Assembly: GCA_963971225.1 (NCBI GenBank)
Contig: OZ020269.1
Location: 17,792,921-17,856,920 of the forward strand
Source of the DNA: Melieria omissa
Lineage: Eukaryota; Arthropoda; Insecta; Diptera; Ulidiidae
Direction: 5' to 3'
Length of the DNA: 64,000 bases
The position numbers were made by a program, and so were the translations under genes. The notes below the pieces were generated by a model. The model had not been told where the DNA came from. It ran no database searches and was given only the letters and a program-made list of their open reading frames with translations. Below are positions 11,700 through 23,287 of this stretch, in pieces. How positions within the stretch are numbered: position 1 is the first letter of the stretch; the number at the start of each line of letters is the position of its first letter.

Positions 11700-11770
11700 G
11701 ATATCTTTTTCATACTAAAGTTTAATTGAGATATCTCTTTTATACTAAACTTTAGTATTAAAAAGATATC
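11700..11770. repeat. Hairpin: 25-nt arms, 24/25 paired
   Basis: The 25 bases at 11700-11724 (beginning gatatcttttt) match the reverse complement of 11746-11770 at 24 of 25 positions, around a loop of 21 bases. Further partial copies of 'tagtatgaaaaagatat' continue to about 11860. It may be the centre of a foldback element or a decayed palindromic MITE. Confidence 0.7.
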
Positions 11771-12014
11771 TTAACTTTACTAAATTTTAGTATGAAAAAG
11801 ATATTTCGATATGACTTTATCTCGGTATGAACTTTGGTATGAAAAAGATATATCGATATGATTCTTAGAAGAGAGTCGTGTCGTTTGCTATTAGAATAAT
11901 CTATATCTTTTGTTTAAGTGAGCTTTCATGGAAAAGATTGGCACGCTAACCTAACCTTAAAATTTGTAAAAAATATTCCGAATTTTGGAAATTTTCACAT
12001 TCGAGTAAGTATTT

Positions 12015-12180
12015 CAGCCGGTCTCGATAGACCAGTGGTTAGCGGCCTGGCTTCTCATACCTAGGTTCGAATCCCAGCTCGAGCTGGTGAAACGCTCATC
12101 TACTTTTATTGCTATCTACTGAAGTAGATTAGAATAATAAGAATCTGGTTGTAACACATGTTGGAAAATACAGTGTTGCC
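12015..12180 (+). mobile_element. tRNA-like SINE head (or tRNA pseudogene)
   Basis: A Pol III box A-like TAGACCAGTGG at 12028-12038 and a perfect box B, GGTTCGAATCC, at 12064-12074 sit at tRNA-like spacing. A T-arm of four pairs forms. The acceptor and anticodon stems do not close cleanly, so it is not a functional tRNA gene. An AT-rich body follows. A related, more decayed copy occurs at 40,854. Confidence 0.5.
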
Positions 12181-12199
12181 TACACTAAAAAAAAAACCA

Positions 12200-12300
12200 T
12201 GAAATATGTGGTATCACAATGAGCCTTCAGGAAAAAAGAAATGTTCTTCCTTTCTGACCTCGGAGTTTGTCTCTAACAGAGGCATACACCACAACTTAAC
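12200..12300 (+). mobile_element. LINE 3' UTR fragment
   Basis: It starts with the hallmark 'gtggtatcacaatgagcc', continues 'ttctgacctcggagtttgtctctaacagaggc', and ends in an 'aacttaaccc' tail. The same 3' end recurs at about 12,430-12,490, where the tail reads 'caacctaacctaa'. It is read as a severely truncated LINE copy because the hallmark follows ORF2 C-termini elsewhere in the window. Confidence 0.5.
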
Positions 12301-12790
12301 CCAACTATTTCAAAATTTGACTAAATATATTTTGGAGAACAGATTTTTCACTCTAAAGTTTGAGTAGAACATAATGGTTTCTCGCTTTTCTGAGTGTTTC
12401 AAAAGTTTACTAAAAGCGTTGGGATAATAAGGATTCTTCCTTTCTGACCTCGGAGTGTGCCTCTAACAGAGGCATCCACCTCAACCTAACCTAAATACTT
12501 CAAAATGTTTCTAAATATATTTTGAAGAAAAGTATTTTTCACGTAAAGGTTTGAGTGAAAATAAATATTTTTCGCTTTTGTGTTGAGTGTTGCAGAAGTT
12601 TTCTAAAAATGTTTAGATAATAAGGATCCTTCCATTTTTCACACTTAAGTCTGCATTATTTAGAATATTCTAAAAACATTTTAGAAATAAAGATTTGTCG
12701 CTTTTTAGTTGTGGCTATTTCAAAAGTATTTTGAAAATATTTTTAATATAAAAATTTCTTCCATTTGAATACTTCAAAAGTTAATGAAGC
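12300..12790. repeat. Tandem duplication, about 183-bp unit, containing LINE tails
   Basis: 'ctatttcaaaatttgactaaatatattttgg' at about 12305 returns as 'atacttcaaaatgtttctaaatatattttga' at about 12487, with a third decayed echo near 12,650-12,740. The LINE-type phrase 'ttcctttctgacctcggagt' lies within the unit, so the element was carried along in the duplication. Confidence 0.55.
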
Positions 12791-14670
12791 TCCCCGCTGC
12801 ACCGCTCCTGCTCAGTTGATCATTGCAATCATTGTTGCCATTTGCCTCATTCGCAATTCGCTGCCCGGCAAATACAACTTATTAGTGTACAACTAATGAT
12901 GACTAGTTACTTTTTTTCGTCGTCAATTGTTGCTGCAAGTTAACAAGCGCTGCCAAATGCTGCAACAACTGGCCCGTCAACGGTTTTATTGGTTTCCGTA
13001 CGGTTATTAATGACTGTGCGTGTAGTTAGCGCTGCGCTGTGACGCAGGAAGCTGCAGCTGTTGGTTGGCGAGCTGGACAGGCACCAGGCAGAAGTCGCAG
13101 CAAATTGGGAGCAGTTAAAACTTGTGTTGGCCCGTTCTCAGTGTCCTCCACTTGACTACACACTTTGCTCAGCTAACCAATGGACGACGCTATCAAGCGG
13201 CTTCATTAATCATTTGTGGGCCAACTGGGTCGCACCGCTCAAATCACTGTCAACCTTAAGATCGACTTTTATAGCTCAGCTCGTCAGGTTTTTGGTCACT
13301 TGCATTGTTTCTTTCATTTATTTCCTTTTTGCCTGCCGTTTTTTTTCTCGGTGTTCGAGGGTCAACTCTGCCGCCGAAAAGGCAGTAAAAGCGTTTAATT
13401 AAAATTCTTTGCGCCACTTGAAAACGTTTGCCTCGACGCTGCGGCTCGTCTTTCAACGTTCGACACCCCTCCATCAACGGGTCTGTTGCAATCAATTAGT
13501 CAAGTGGCATGTTGCAAAAGGTCTACGAATTGGTTTTTATGTCTTTCAACTTTTACTCTCACTCGCACTTTTGCGCTGTCTCCGCCCCACTCGTCCCACA
13601 CATTGTATTTTGGTTCGCTTGTCTGTGGCTAATATTGTCGCTGTTGCTTGTAATTTTCACACTAATTAAATTATTTACTCAATTAGTCACAGTGCAATCA
13701 TGCTTTGCCGCAATTAAGAGACATAAATTGCTGCACTCACACACACACACACGCAGAGTATTTTGCACTTTAACCAAAATGCCAGCATTCAAGAGCTACG
13801 CACATTTATTTTTACTCGAACGGATATGATAAAAAATTCATAATTAAAAAGCAAACAATTGCAATGCAAACTAATTGTGCTGCACCCTGAACACACTCTT
13901 TCACAACCCTCTCGGCATAGCGAGCCTAATGTGGCATGCAACTCGATACGGTCTATGTGTGTGTGTCTAACCCTTTTTCTGTGCTACCAAAGTTGACTAT
14001 TTTAATTCGACTATTTGCGCCAAACAGTTCAAATTTACGATAAGCTCAGCCATTCAACTCATTTCAATTTTTCGCCTGTGCATGTCCCATAAACCTTTTG
14101 ATTCTAGGATCTGTGTGTGTCTGGTAATAAAAGGACCCATATCCTTTTTTGCTCTCGACGACCGTACAACACATTGAAACGTATTGCTGACAGTTATTAT
14201 TATTCATTTAAAATATTTGCACGCAAAACAAAAACCCCATACAACCATAACACAAGCAAAAGGGAGACGAAATCGTAATCGGTTGTCTTATCTTTTTTTC
14301 TCACAAAAATCGTTTGCAACCCATGTAAATTATTTAAATTCATGTACTATTTGCATTGATCCCTTTTTTTCGGTCTCGAATAGTTGCAATGCTTGCTTCG
14401 CTACCTTTGCTTGATGTGTTGATGTATTCGTTTGCAATTTGAAAAGCAATTTATCACTGTGCATTGTCCTCGTTTCATTGACATTTTTACTATTTACTTG
14501 TTGTCCTTAACGTGTTGTAAAATTGAAATTGAATTGAAAATTGAATTTGAATACAGTCAGAGTTCATTTGTAAGGACATTGAGGCGACATACATAAGTAG
14601 TGAAGAAGGTTCAGTAAATATTTGAGTGATTTGCGAGTTTACTGTCTCCGAGTTGTACACAATAATGCAA
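12790..14670. other. Less AT-rich DNA, no gene recognised
   Basis: The stretch 12,790-13,500 is richer in GC than its surroundings. Several overlapping frames are open here on both strands, including 13061-13402, whose first codon is TTG rather than ATG. None shows a domain. A (CA)n run lies at about 13736-13755. It may hold regulatory DNA, but I see nothing that proves this. Confidence 0.35.
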
Positions 14671-14674
14671 CTAA

Positions 14675-14727
14675 TTTAGATTAGATCAGATTAGATTAGA
14701 TAAGATTAGATTAGATTAGATTAGACT
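14675..14727. repeat. (ATTAG)n microsatellite
   Basis: A pentanucleotide run 'attagattagatcagattagattagataag' leads directly into the hexanucleotide array. The motif switch ATTAG to GACTAA suggests replication slippage plus point mutation. Confidence 0.9.
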
Positions 14728-15509
14728 AACACTAAGACTAAGACTAAGACTAAGACTAAGACTAAGACTAAGACTAAGACTAAGACTAAGACTAAGACTA
14801 AGACTAAGACTAAGACTAAGACTAAGACTAAGACTAAGACTAAGACTAAGACTAAGACTAAGACTAACACTAAGACTAAGACTAAGACTAAGACTAAGAC
14901 TAAGACTAAGACTAAGACTAAGACTAAGACTAAGACTAAGACTAAGACTAAGACTAAGACTAAGACTAAGACTAAGACTAAGACTAAGACTAAGACTAAG
15001 ACTAAGACTAAGACTAAGACTAAGACTAAGACTAAGACTAAGACTAAGACTAAGACTAAGACTAAGACTAAGACTAAGACTAAGACTAAGACTAAGACTA
15101 AGACTAAGACTAAGACTAAGACTAAGACTAAGACTAAGACTAAGACTAAGACTAAGACTAAGACTAAGACTAAGACTAAGACTAAGACTAAGACTAAGAC
15201 TAAGACTAAGACTAAGACTAAGACTAAGACTAAGACTAAGACTAAGACTAAGACTAAGACTAAGACTAAGACTAAGACTAAGACTAAGACTAAGACTAAG
15301 ACTAAGACTAAGACTAAGACTAAGACTAAGACTAAGACTAAGACTAAGACTAAGACTAAGACTAAGACTAAGACTAAGACTAAGACTAAGACTAAGACTA
15401 AGACTAAGACTAAGACTAAGACTAAGACTAAGACTAAGACTAAGACTAAGACTAAGACTAAGACTAAGACTAAGACTAAGACTAAGACTAAGACTAAGAC
15501 TAAGACTAG
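14722..15509. repeat. (GACTAA)n hexanucleotide satellite, about 130 units
   Basis: Almost 790 bp of one hexamer, GACTAA (TTAGTC on the other strand). The only interruptions I see are a G-to-C change near 14730 and another near 14868, until the array decays at 15508. Such purity implies very recent expansion or assembly collapse. It is not a telomere repeat (insect TTAGG). Confidence 0.97.
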
Positions 15510-17613
15510 ACCAGACTACATTCGATTCAATTAGATTCCTGTGACCAATAATGAGTCTTCCAACTTTGATACACTATGAGTTGAAAGTATTTACAAAATC
15601 GAAAGCATATCACCAGAAACCAATCCATATCTTGTTAAATTAAAACTTGAATTAAATTATATTAGACCCAACCTCTGTTCCAGCTTCAAATGGCACCTTT
15701 CTGTCTCGTTTATGTTCTTGTTTCAGCTGCTCATTCAAAGTTGTGCTTTTTTACAACTCGCCTTCACTCCAAGGCATCGATTTCCGTGTCCTTTAACTAC
15801 ACACACAATTCTAAATACTTTCCAACTCATCTCGTTGTTGTTGTTGTTGTTATTTATATGCTTGTATTTTCACCTGCCGCAATAACGTCACCATCCTTTA
15901 ACTAAAATTGGTTGTAGCCTTTTTGCATTTTTTCACTATTGCTGCCGTCCTTTTTTTGGGCAAATTCGTGGCCCTTCTTCCTTCCTTCCTTTGTATGTTA
16001 CGTTTTCAACTTTTTACCTCGTCCTGGTGGCAATTTTTTTTCGCTTATCAGCAGCAGCTGCCTGTGTATGGATTTGATTCGCCTTATTTTTTCGTTGGCA
16101 GCAACTTTGTAGCAGCAGCAAAAAAGCGCTGCGTGTGTGTTGAGAATTCCTTTTTCACACTCATACACAAACACAAAAATTGCACACACTTGCAAAATAT
16201 CTTTTCAAATTAGAGAAAGTGGCTGTAGGCCAAAGGCGACAGCGCGGAGTATATCGAGGCGCTGGCTGCGACTCTTAGCCGTCGTATTAGCCCGATTGGC
16301 ACGTTTGGTCGCCTTGTCGCCTTTGATGTTGACAGTTTCGGGCGTCTGTAATTCCCAAGCAGCGGCGAGCTTGGGAACGAGGTTGTTGTCATATTTTCTT
16401 TTTTTGAATGTGCATTTGTCTGCCGTGCGAATTGCGAATCGCAATGAATGCCGAATGCGGCGCGTAAGTAGCGAAGCTGTCGTCCGGGCAACCTGTGTGT
16501 GCGAGTGTGTCGATACTTGTGTGCGAATGTGTGCGAAATTAACTTCATTGCACGCCGAAGCCAGCAAGCACTGCCACCGCACTGTACGCCGCACTCTGTA
16601 CACTTTTGCTCGATTCCACTTGAAATCAACGCTTGCCACATGGGTTGGTGTCGATGTGGCACGCACGCACGCGTGTGCCTGCCTGCCCCTTGTGTGCACA
16701 GTCGACGCTCGCCGAGGGCTGCTGCGCGCACACGTGTACTCCGGCAGCTGCCTGAAATTCTGCGGGGACTACACTTCAATCCGCACGCAGGATATGCGGC
16801 ACACAGCAATAAATTGATGCCAAGTGTGTGTGAATGTGTGTGTGAAAGCGAATTGAATGAACAAATTTGTCAAATTAACATGCAATTATACGCTTGAAGA
16901 TTTTGCATAATAACGCAATTTTTATTTTCACATTTTTTCTTCATGATGTAAATTTTTTTGTTTTGAAGTTACTTGAAGCTGCGAAAAATCTGGGATATTC
17001 TAATGAAATTAATTTCGTAATCAAGTGTCATTGAATTCTAATGCAGCGAGTAAATGAGAAGAAGATTGAGTTTCTATACTGAAGAGTTATTGCTGAGTTG
17101 TAGCAAATTTATAAAATTAAATTCTTGTTAGAAATGTTAAGAGTAGAGGGAGTGTAATGATGATTGATTCGAGTATGAATCGAATACAAATTGATTTCTT
17201 TGGAAATTTGTTTGCTCTGTTCATCTATTCGTCTCTACGCCTAGAACCATTGGATCTGTTAATCTTTATCAACAGGTTGAATTCATTTATATGTGTTGAA
17301 ACTGTTGGTTAAAGATAGTTGAATATTATTTTTCATATATGAAGTCACCAATGACGCATATATGATTTCATTTTGAGGTTTATGTACACAACTTTTGAGT
17401 CCAATAGCGTGTGATACCATATTTGCTACACAAAATGTTTGTAACAAAAATATATTTGCGGAAACCTCATTGCTTGCTACATTGGAAGAGACTCGCAATA
17501 GGCTCCGAGCTATCAAGCTCAACCTATCTTTCCTTCTTAAGAACTCCTAATTCTTATATTTCTTTAGACGCTCATTCAGGCATTTGTTGGGCAGTTCTTC
17601 TTTTCTTTTCTTA
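15510..17613. other. No gene recognised; GC-richer core at 16.2-16.9 kb
   Basis: TTG microsatellites lie near 15836-15855. Between about 16,200 and 16,850 the sequence is GC-richer, full of GTGTG/CACAC, and open in several frames on both strands (plus-strand 16137-16817; minus-strand 16205-16809). The translations are Arg/Cys/His/Thr-rich, mutually overlapping and without any domain, so I do not call a gene. A promoter or untranslated exon is possible. Confidence 0.35.
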
Positions 17614-17790
17614 GTGAAAACACCAACACTTTGATATCAACTTCTCCTACCTATCAGTAATGAGCACTCTCAGTGATGACAGCAAACCTTTTATATCGAA
17701 TCCTCCTACCTAATACTAATGGACACTCTCAGTGAAGACACCAACTCTCTGATATCAACTTCTCCTACCTAATAGTAATGGGCACGTAGA
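17614..17790. repeat. 60-bp tandem repeat, about 3 units
   Basis: 'gtgaaaacaccaacactttgatatcaacttctcctacctat' recurs at about 17674 and 17734 with small changes, each followed by 'agtaatgagcactctca'. A short local tandem duplication with no coding content. Confidence 0.85.
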
Positions 17791-18305
17791 CGGCGCTTAT
17801 ATTTAAAACTTATGTTAAACACCGTTCTTTTTCCTCTGCAATGCTCTTCAAGGTACATCGGCCTCACTTTGTTTTTATATAAACTTTCATATACCTGCAT
17901 TTCTTTCCATGAGTCCAAGAATCCTTTTGTTTCCAATTTTTTGACGGACAAATTGGTGTACGTCAAGCAATCTGACTATGCTTCATGTTTCAGTACAACA
18001 GTTCCCTCCTTCCAAAGGTCGACACTTTAATAGATGATCGCATCATTCGGTTGATGAATTTTTTCAAACCTCATCACAATTATGAGATCGTTTTTGTCTA
18101 TTTGTCTGTCCATCAATCCATCATTCAGCTCAACAGTTCTGCCTTTCAAGGGGTAACATAAAATAGATTATCACATTATTTTGTTGGTGATTTTTGCAAA
18201 AAATTTATACGATTTATGACCAGAATACTCTGAAAAATCGTTACATGTTCAATAGACTGGATTTAGTGTTGTATGTGGATTCTTCATAATGGGTTCTCGA
18301 TGCTC
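17790..18305. other. No gene recognised
   Basis: AT-rich DNA. The opposing short frames at 17769-18030 have no domain. It leads into a dispersed repeat shared with the 37-38 kb region. Confidence 0.4.
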
Positions 18306-18307
18306 TC

Positions 18308-18905
18308 ATTTTATGCGGTTTGATGAAAAAGTGCATGAGCCCAAAAATTTTAGGTCTAGGGTGAGGCTAAATGGCGTTGCATCGAGGTCAAAGTTCACAA
18401 AAAAGCTGGGACATTCGACAAATTGCTCCACAGCTGGTCAGAAGCTCTTAGAGTGTTAAAATAAATAAATGACCCCCACTAGTTTTCTCTACTGAACATT
18501 TCTTTCAAACATACTCAACCCCTATCTCTAACCCTTGATGGGGCTCCCATACAAAATGGTGGTTTTTATAAAATAGGTTCCCATTGCTCCCAGTTTGCCG
18601 CCAGATCTATCAAATGTATGACCCACACCCATTTATTTTACCTTCCAAATGTTTCTTCCAAACATACCTACCCGCTAACTCCAAGTCTTAAGGGGGCTGC
18701 CATACAAAACTGGCCATTTTCTATGTCATTGGCTCCCCACTTGTAAATGTAGTAGTTAAATAAGCCAGAAAACATTGTATCTTGGAAACTACTGAATCGA
18801 TTTAAATGATTTATTCAGCAATCGCCAACATTTTTGAGTACAAAAAATACAAAATTAATTAAGGTTCAGCAATTCACCACCAGAGGGCGTCCACCATACG
18901 ATCGG
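18308..18905 (+). repeat. Dispersed repeat, copy A
   Basis: This segment matches the reverse complement of about 37,305-38,095 over most of its length. Shared landmarks include 'cttgatggggctcccatacaaaat', 'cccatttattttacctt', 'gggggctgccatacaaaactgg', 'aacattgtatcttggaaactactgaatcgattt' and 'ccaccagagggcg'. No reading frame is conserved between the copies. It is a multi-copy element, probably a decayed DNA transposon or long MITE, whose ends I cannot fix. Copy A lacks the 240-bp LINE insert found in copy B and so provides the empty site. Confidence 0.8.
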
Positions 18906-19030
18906 ATTTGTGACGTTGTCAACTTTTGGGTTTCTACAAAGCAAAAATCAAAATGTATTGTCGAAACCCCAAAAAGTCTATAAAAAATAGCAATAAAAAC
19001 TAATATTGAGAAACCTACTTCCCTACGGAA

Positions 19031-19290
19031 GCCGCCGTAGCTCAGTTGGCTAGGGCATTGCGCCGCGAGTCAAGACTCCGCAAGTTCAATACTCCGTTGC
19101 GTTAACACCGAAAAAAAAAGAAAAACAACAATTTTTTTTCGGCGGCTGTCCTCTCAGCAGGAAAAGGCAAACCTCTGAGAGTAAAATTGCCTATGAAAAA
19201 GCTCCGAACTCGTCGTTCGGAATCGGCATAAAACTGTAGGTCCCTGGCGCATACAGAGGGGTCTGAGGTTCAAACCCTCCACCAAACACA
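19031..19290 (+). mobile_element. tRNA-derived SINE, tephritid type
   Basis: The head reads GCCGCCGTAGCTCAGTTGG, with box A TAGCTCAGTTGG at 19038-19049 and a box B-like GTTCAATACTCC at 19084-19095. An A-rich/T-rich link follows, then a body with 'cctctcagcaggaaaaggcaaacctctgag', 'atgaaaaagctcc', 'cgttcggaatcggc' and 'aaactgtaggtccc'. I recall this head-and-body combination from repeats that are abundant in tephritid fly genomes. The body end near 19,260-19,290 is decayed and I see no target-site duplication. The source tRNA is uncertain. Confidence 0.7.
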
Positions 19291-21040
19291 AAATGGTTAG
19301 TACAGAATATGTTTTTGAACGGTATTCGGTTCAAAACTCTTACGCAAATCTTTTCCCCTAAAATGAAATCCTCTATACATCAAATATCTTCCAGCTTGGC
19401 TTATGCGCTGATTTCAGTTAAATTTTACATCAAACATACAGTGACATTTTTATATTAAATATTTATATAAACTCTTAAATTTTGTGGTTTATGACTTTAA
19501 ATTTATTTGAAAATAGATTTCGAAATATATAAACTCATAAAATTCATTGTTCATCCACAACTTTCAAGTCGGCTTATCGGCTGCTTCCAGACATAGATCC
19601 CCAAATTCCTTGAACTCTTTTAATGAGTTTTTCATATCTTCATACTTATGTCTCTTCGTTCCTCACAGCCACTTATTGCTTTTCAATTTGTCCACCCAAA
19701 TTCGTACAACAATGTTTCCATTTTCTGCACTTGAAGCCTAATTACCCAAATCACTTGCGTCTGTTGTTGCCGCTGTGAGAAATGTATCCGCCGCTGTCGT
19801 CTTTAATCTGCATGCGGCGATCAAATTTCGACTTTTTAACCTTCGACAATTGATGTCGTACGCTGATTACGCCCCAGTATCCATTACAAATCTTATATAT
19901 ATAAATTTACAATATTTATTCAAACCCTCGACACTGCGGCAACCGTAACGCAGATGCCAAACCATAAATTGACCTCATAAGCTGAAAGCAGGGTTGCGTT
20001 GCCTTGTGAAGTGCCGCTCAGAATAACGCCCAAAGAACCCTTTTTTTGCATTGGTTGGGTGTGTCTGGTCAACGGTTAGGAAAATAAAAGTTTTATTAAA
20101 AAACTGTCACACCGATTTCGTGCAATAACAAACGAAACGTTGGGGAAGTGTGAGAGTGTGAGTGCGAGATTCGATTCGGCTGAGTAGCAGAATTCGTAAA
20201 TTGACAGCACAAAAAGGTTCAAGTAAAAATTACAAAATAAATTCCAAAGCATAGAGCAGAGAGCATGACAATATATATAACTACAACAACAACAACAATG
20301 TATGGCAATAAAAAAAGTTGCCAGGCATATAATGCAAGTGGCACAGGTGGCCACATCGACTTTGGCTTTAAAAAAGCACATCAGACCAAAAAAGCCGCAA
20401 CTTCCTGGCTGCTGTCGGTAAGCAACGTGTAAATATGTGAAAATATCTACACAGTTAAACATGTGAGTGAGTGTATTTGTGTGTATGTGTGCTGTTTTGT
20501 GTGGTTATGTGTGCCAGCTGCGAAAGTGACTTTTGCCAAGTAGAATTGTGTGTGCACGGCATGTGTGAAGCGGGTCGACAAAAGCAATGCCAAACGCAAA
20601 CCAAGAATACCAAATGCCCAAACACACACACACATCTGTATGTGTGTGTGTGAGTGGGACTTGCCTACTTTTTGCCGCTGTTGTTGGCTTTCTTTAATCA
20701 AACAAAAACCGGCGCTTCGTTTTGGTGCTTTGTAGAGGTTTCAAATGTCAGTAAAAAACAGTCTTAGCTGCCAAATTAATTTAGTGCTTCACCCCGGTTG
20801 CTCGGTCACTTTTCAAGTGGATTCACATTGCCGTTGATTTTAAGGATGACAAATAAAGCGTGACTGGCGTGAAGAGAATTTTGTATGTTATGGTTGATTT
20901 TTTTGCTCAAAAAATAGATATGAAGGAAACACTCAAGAACCAATGTAAATATTTACAACGATTTTTGTTTTGATAACGATTCTGCCAGAAAATTTTACCA
21001 TGAAGCAAAGATCCTAATGTGAAAAGGTTCAAAATGTATA
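19290..21040. other. No gene recognised; CA/TG repeats
   Basis: AT-rich with CAA and CA microsatellites, notably around 20281-20296 and 20620-20655. Frames at 20076-20735 on both strands are products of the simple repeats. Nothing with a domain. Confidence 0.4.
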
Positions 21041-21325
21041 TAAACATTTATTTATTTTTAAGGATTAGTTGGTGAAAAAATAGATGACAGTTTGGTAACA
21101 ATTCGAGCAGCACTTCCGGTGCTAAGGTTGATGTCCTTAATGGGGTAAATATTTTGATGTTTCTGGTTCTCGATTGCATTTCCTGCAGATATGTGAAGAG
21201 GCATTTTTAATTTGATTGTGATGATACCCGAGTGAACAGTGTCCAATCAGGTATTCAGGGAGAATGCGTAGGTCCTTCTGCTTTGGTATGAAGAGTTTGC
21301 TGGATCCTTCGCTATCTGGGGCTAA
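21040..21325 (-). pseudogene. LINE ORF2 fragment (GHC and zinc-knuckle region)
   Basis: On the minus strand the phrase LRILPEYLIGHCSLGYH runs into CRKCNREPETSKYL. LINE ORF2 proteins of the I/R1/LOA/Jockey group have, after the RNase H or linker region, '..L.TGH..L..HL...' followed by CxxC-x(n)-ET.EH.L..C, and this fragment follows that order. The frame then breaks at TAA and TAG codons. It is an old, isolated piece; no reverse transcriptase domain is nearby. Confidence 0.6.
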
Positions 21326-21329
21326 GATT

Positions 21330-22225
21330 TGATTGGTTTGATTGAAGAAGAAATTATTGATTAAAGAAGAAATAATTTATCTATTGAATTACGAATTGTT
21401 CGAATATAAAAACTTCCTTGTTACAAAGTTTAATTACTAATAATTAATTTGAAATCGAAAGTAATTAGTTCTAAAAATCTCGGCTGACGACATTTGCCAT
21501 AGTTGTATGTTCTAAGTTGAATCCAATTGTGTGAAGGAAGTACAACTAATCAACTACTCGCCAAAATTTCGATCCATCCATTTCCTTAGTCATTCTTGTA
21601 AGTGTCCATTGGACAGTTTATTGATTTCTATATACATTTCTTGTGTTTGCTGTCAGAAAAAAAAATCTAAAAACAAAACCAAATTTCTGCCACTTGACAA
21701 CAAATCAATTAATTCAAGCACATTTGCAGCAAAAACACAAATTACCCACTAAACACAAAAATCGCAACGTCAAAGAAAACACTTCGTTCGACGACAAGCC
21801 AAACAACAACGACAAGATTGACAAAAAAACATATGACGAGAAAAAAATAATAAACTGCGTGTATGTAAAAGAAACAAATAAACACGCCGCTGCTGTAATT
21901 TGATACGCAAATTATGTGCAAAAGATGAGGGAAAAACAAAATCAACAACAAGAAATAATGTCTGAAAAAATAAACTACCATAATGAAAGTCAAAAGCAAT
22001 GAGAATCGTGCAAGGCAGCCAACAACAACACACGTGTTGAAATGCCAAAAAAACAAGTGCAACGCTGTCACTTTGGAGCTTGTCTGACTGACATTTGGCT
22101 GGCAATATTTCTCTCAATTTTTTTTTTATGTCATTGTTTGGTATTTTGATGAGTCGGCCACATATGAACAGAGCGTAATTTTATGAGAGATTTTCTCATG
22201 TGGAAAAAATTGATCGTTTATTACT
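21330..22225. other. No gene recognised
   Basis: AT-rich DNA with A-rich runs around 21655-21740 and CAA repeats near 22020. Minus-strand frames at 21742-22117 overlap one another in different frames with hydrophobic low-complexity translations. Not supported as a gene. Confidence 0.4.
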
Positions 22226-22226
22226 G

Positions 22227-22560
22227 AACATTTGGTGCATTCGGTTACATCAGTTGCCTGGTTTTTGTCTCTAAGGTTTAATGTTTCTTTAAGTGAAATT
22301 TTTGTTATCACAACTGGTCACATATGGGCCTAAGTGTTTCTCATGAGAAGCAGCCACCTTAATCTAACTTTTTTGTTATTTTTGTCTACTAAACATTCGG
22401 TTACTTAAGTTGCCTGGTTTTTGTCTCTGAGTAGGATGAGAAAGTGTAAGTTTCTTTAAATGAAATTTGTGGTATCACAACGGGTCATGGCTCTAGCTCT
22501 TATAGAGGAAGCCACCTTAACCTAACTTAATTGTTCTGTTATTGTTGTCTCTGGTATTTA
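22227..22560 (+). mobile_element. Duplicated LINE 3' UTR fragment, about 160-bp unit x2
   Basis: Both units contain 'cattcggttac..cagttgcctggtttttgtctct', then 'tttctttaa(g/a)tgaaattt', the LINE 3' hallmark 'gt(g/t)(g/t)tatcacaac(t/g)ggtca', and a tail 'gccaccttaa(t/c)ctaac'. Starts are about 22,227 and 22,391. Tail and hallmark tie them to the LINE copies at 10-12 kb. Confidence 0.55.
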
Positions 22561-22979
22561 TTTTGTGGTTTTTAGTTAATACTAAGGTGTCAAGATATGT
22601 TCAAGTGAGCATAATGGAGTCGTGTCCATGATTAAATTGACAAAGGAATTGATCTAGCTATGTCTAAAAGATCTTTACCTATAAATCGTCTGTTTGGTAT
22701 CATAAATTTTCTAGCAGTGGAAATATTACCACAACTTGTTGTATGAGTTATCTGGTGAAAAATCTTGAGACTGTCTCAATGATAATCAAAACTTTTTCTC
22801 CTCAAAAAGAGCTAATTTCACTTTTGGAAGAGTGAGAATGTTAGCCCAAAATTTGCAGAAATACAGATGACTCTCTTCTCACAACGGACTCATTTTGAGG
22901 ACTAACATACATAGGTGTATCCTTCGGGAAGTTCCATGTCCAGGCAACTTTACTTACCTTACTCAAACCTAACCCAAAC

Positions 22980-23285
22980 CTAATCTTTTGGTATTCAAAA
23001 AGGGCTTCTTTCTCTTTCTAAGATATTGGTACGAAATTAGTTATGGGTTGCACTTCATCTATTAAAAAATAAAAAAAATCACTAATCAATACTCACAATT
23101 TCAGGAGTTTTTAGGTATTCAAAGAGAGCTTCTTTCACTTGTGAAGGAATTAATATAACATTTGCTATGGCTTGCACTAAAACTTCATCTATTGAAAAAT
23201 ATTAAAAATTACTAAACTATACTCACATGGGTTGTGCTAAAATTCCAACTAGTATTAAAGTACTAAAATTTGTAGGACTATTACA
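22980..23285. repeat. Degenerate tandem repeat interrupted by mariner (left part)
   Basis: 'tattcaaaaagggcttctttctc' and 'ggttgcacttcatctattaaaaaat' recur about every 120 bp. The same phrases ('gttgtactgaaacttcatctatgg', 'tattcaaaggaggcacgaa') continue on the far side of the mariner element at 24,578-24,780, so the transposon landed inside the array. Confidence 0.6.
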
Positions 23286-23287
23286 TA

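Noticed and set aside
12028..12074. Functional tRNA gene
   Set aside because: Box A and box B are good, but the acceptor and anticodon stems do not pair.
13061..13402. A 113-codon plus-strand frame
   Set aside because: The first codon is TTG, it is overlapped by frames on both strands, and no domain is seen.
14722..15509. Telomere repeat
   Set aside because: The motif is TTAGTC, not the insect TTAGG, and flies of this group lack TTAGG telomeres; the array is interstitial.
16137..16817. A possible 226-residue protein
   Set aside because: No domain, alternative frames of similar length on both strands, and composition driven by GTGTG-type repeats.
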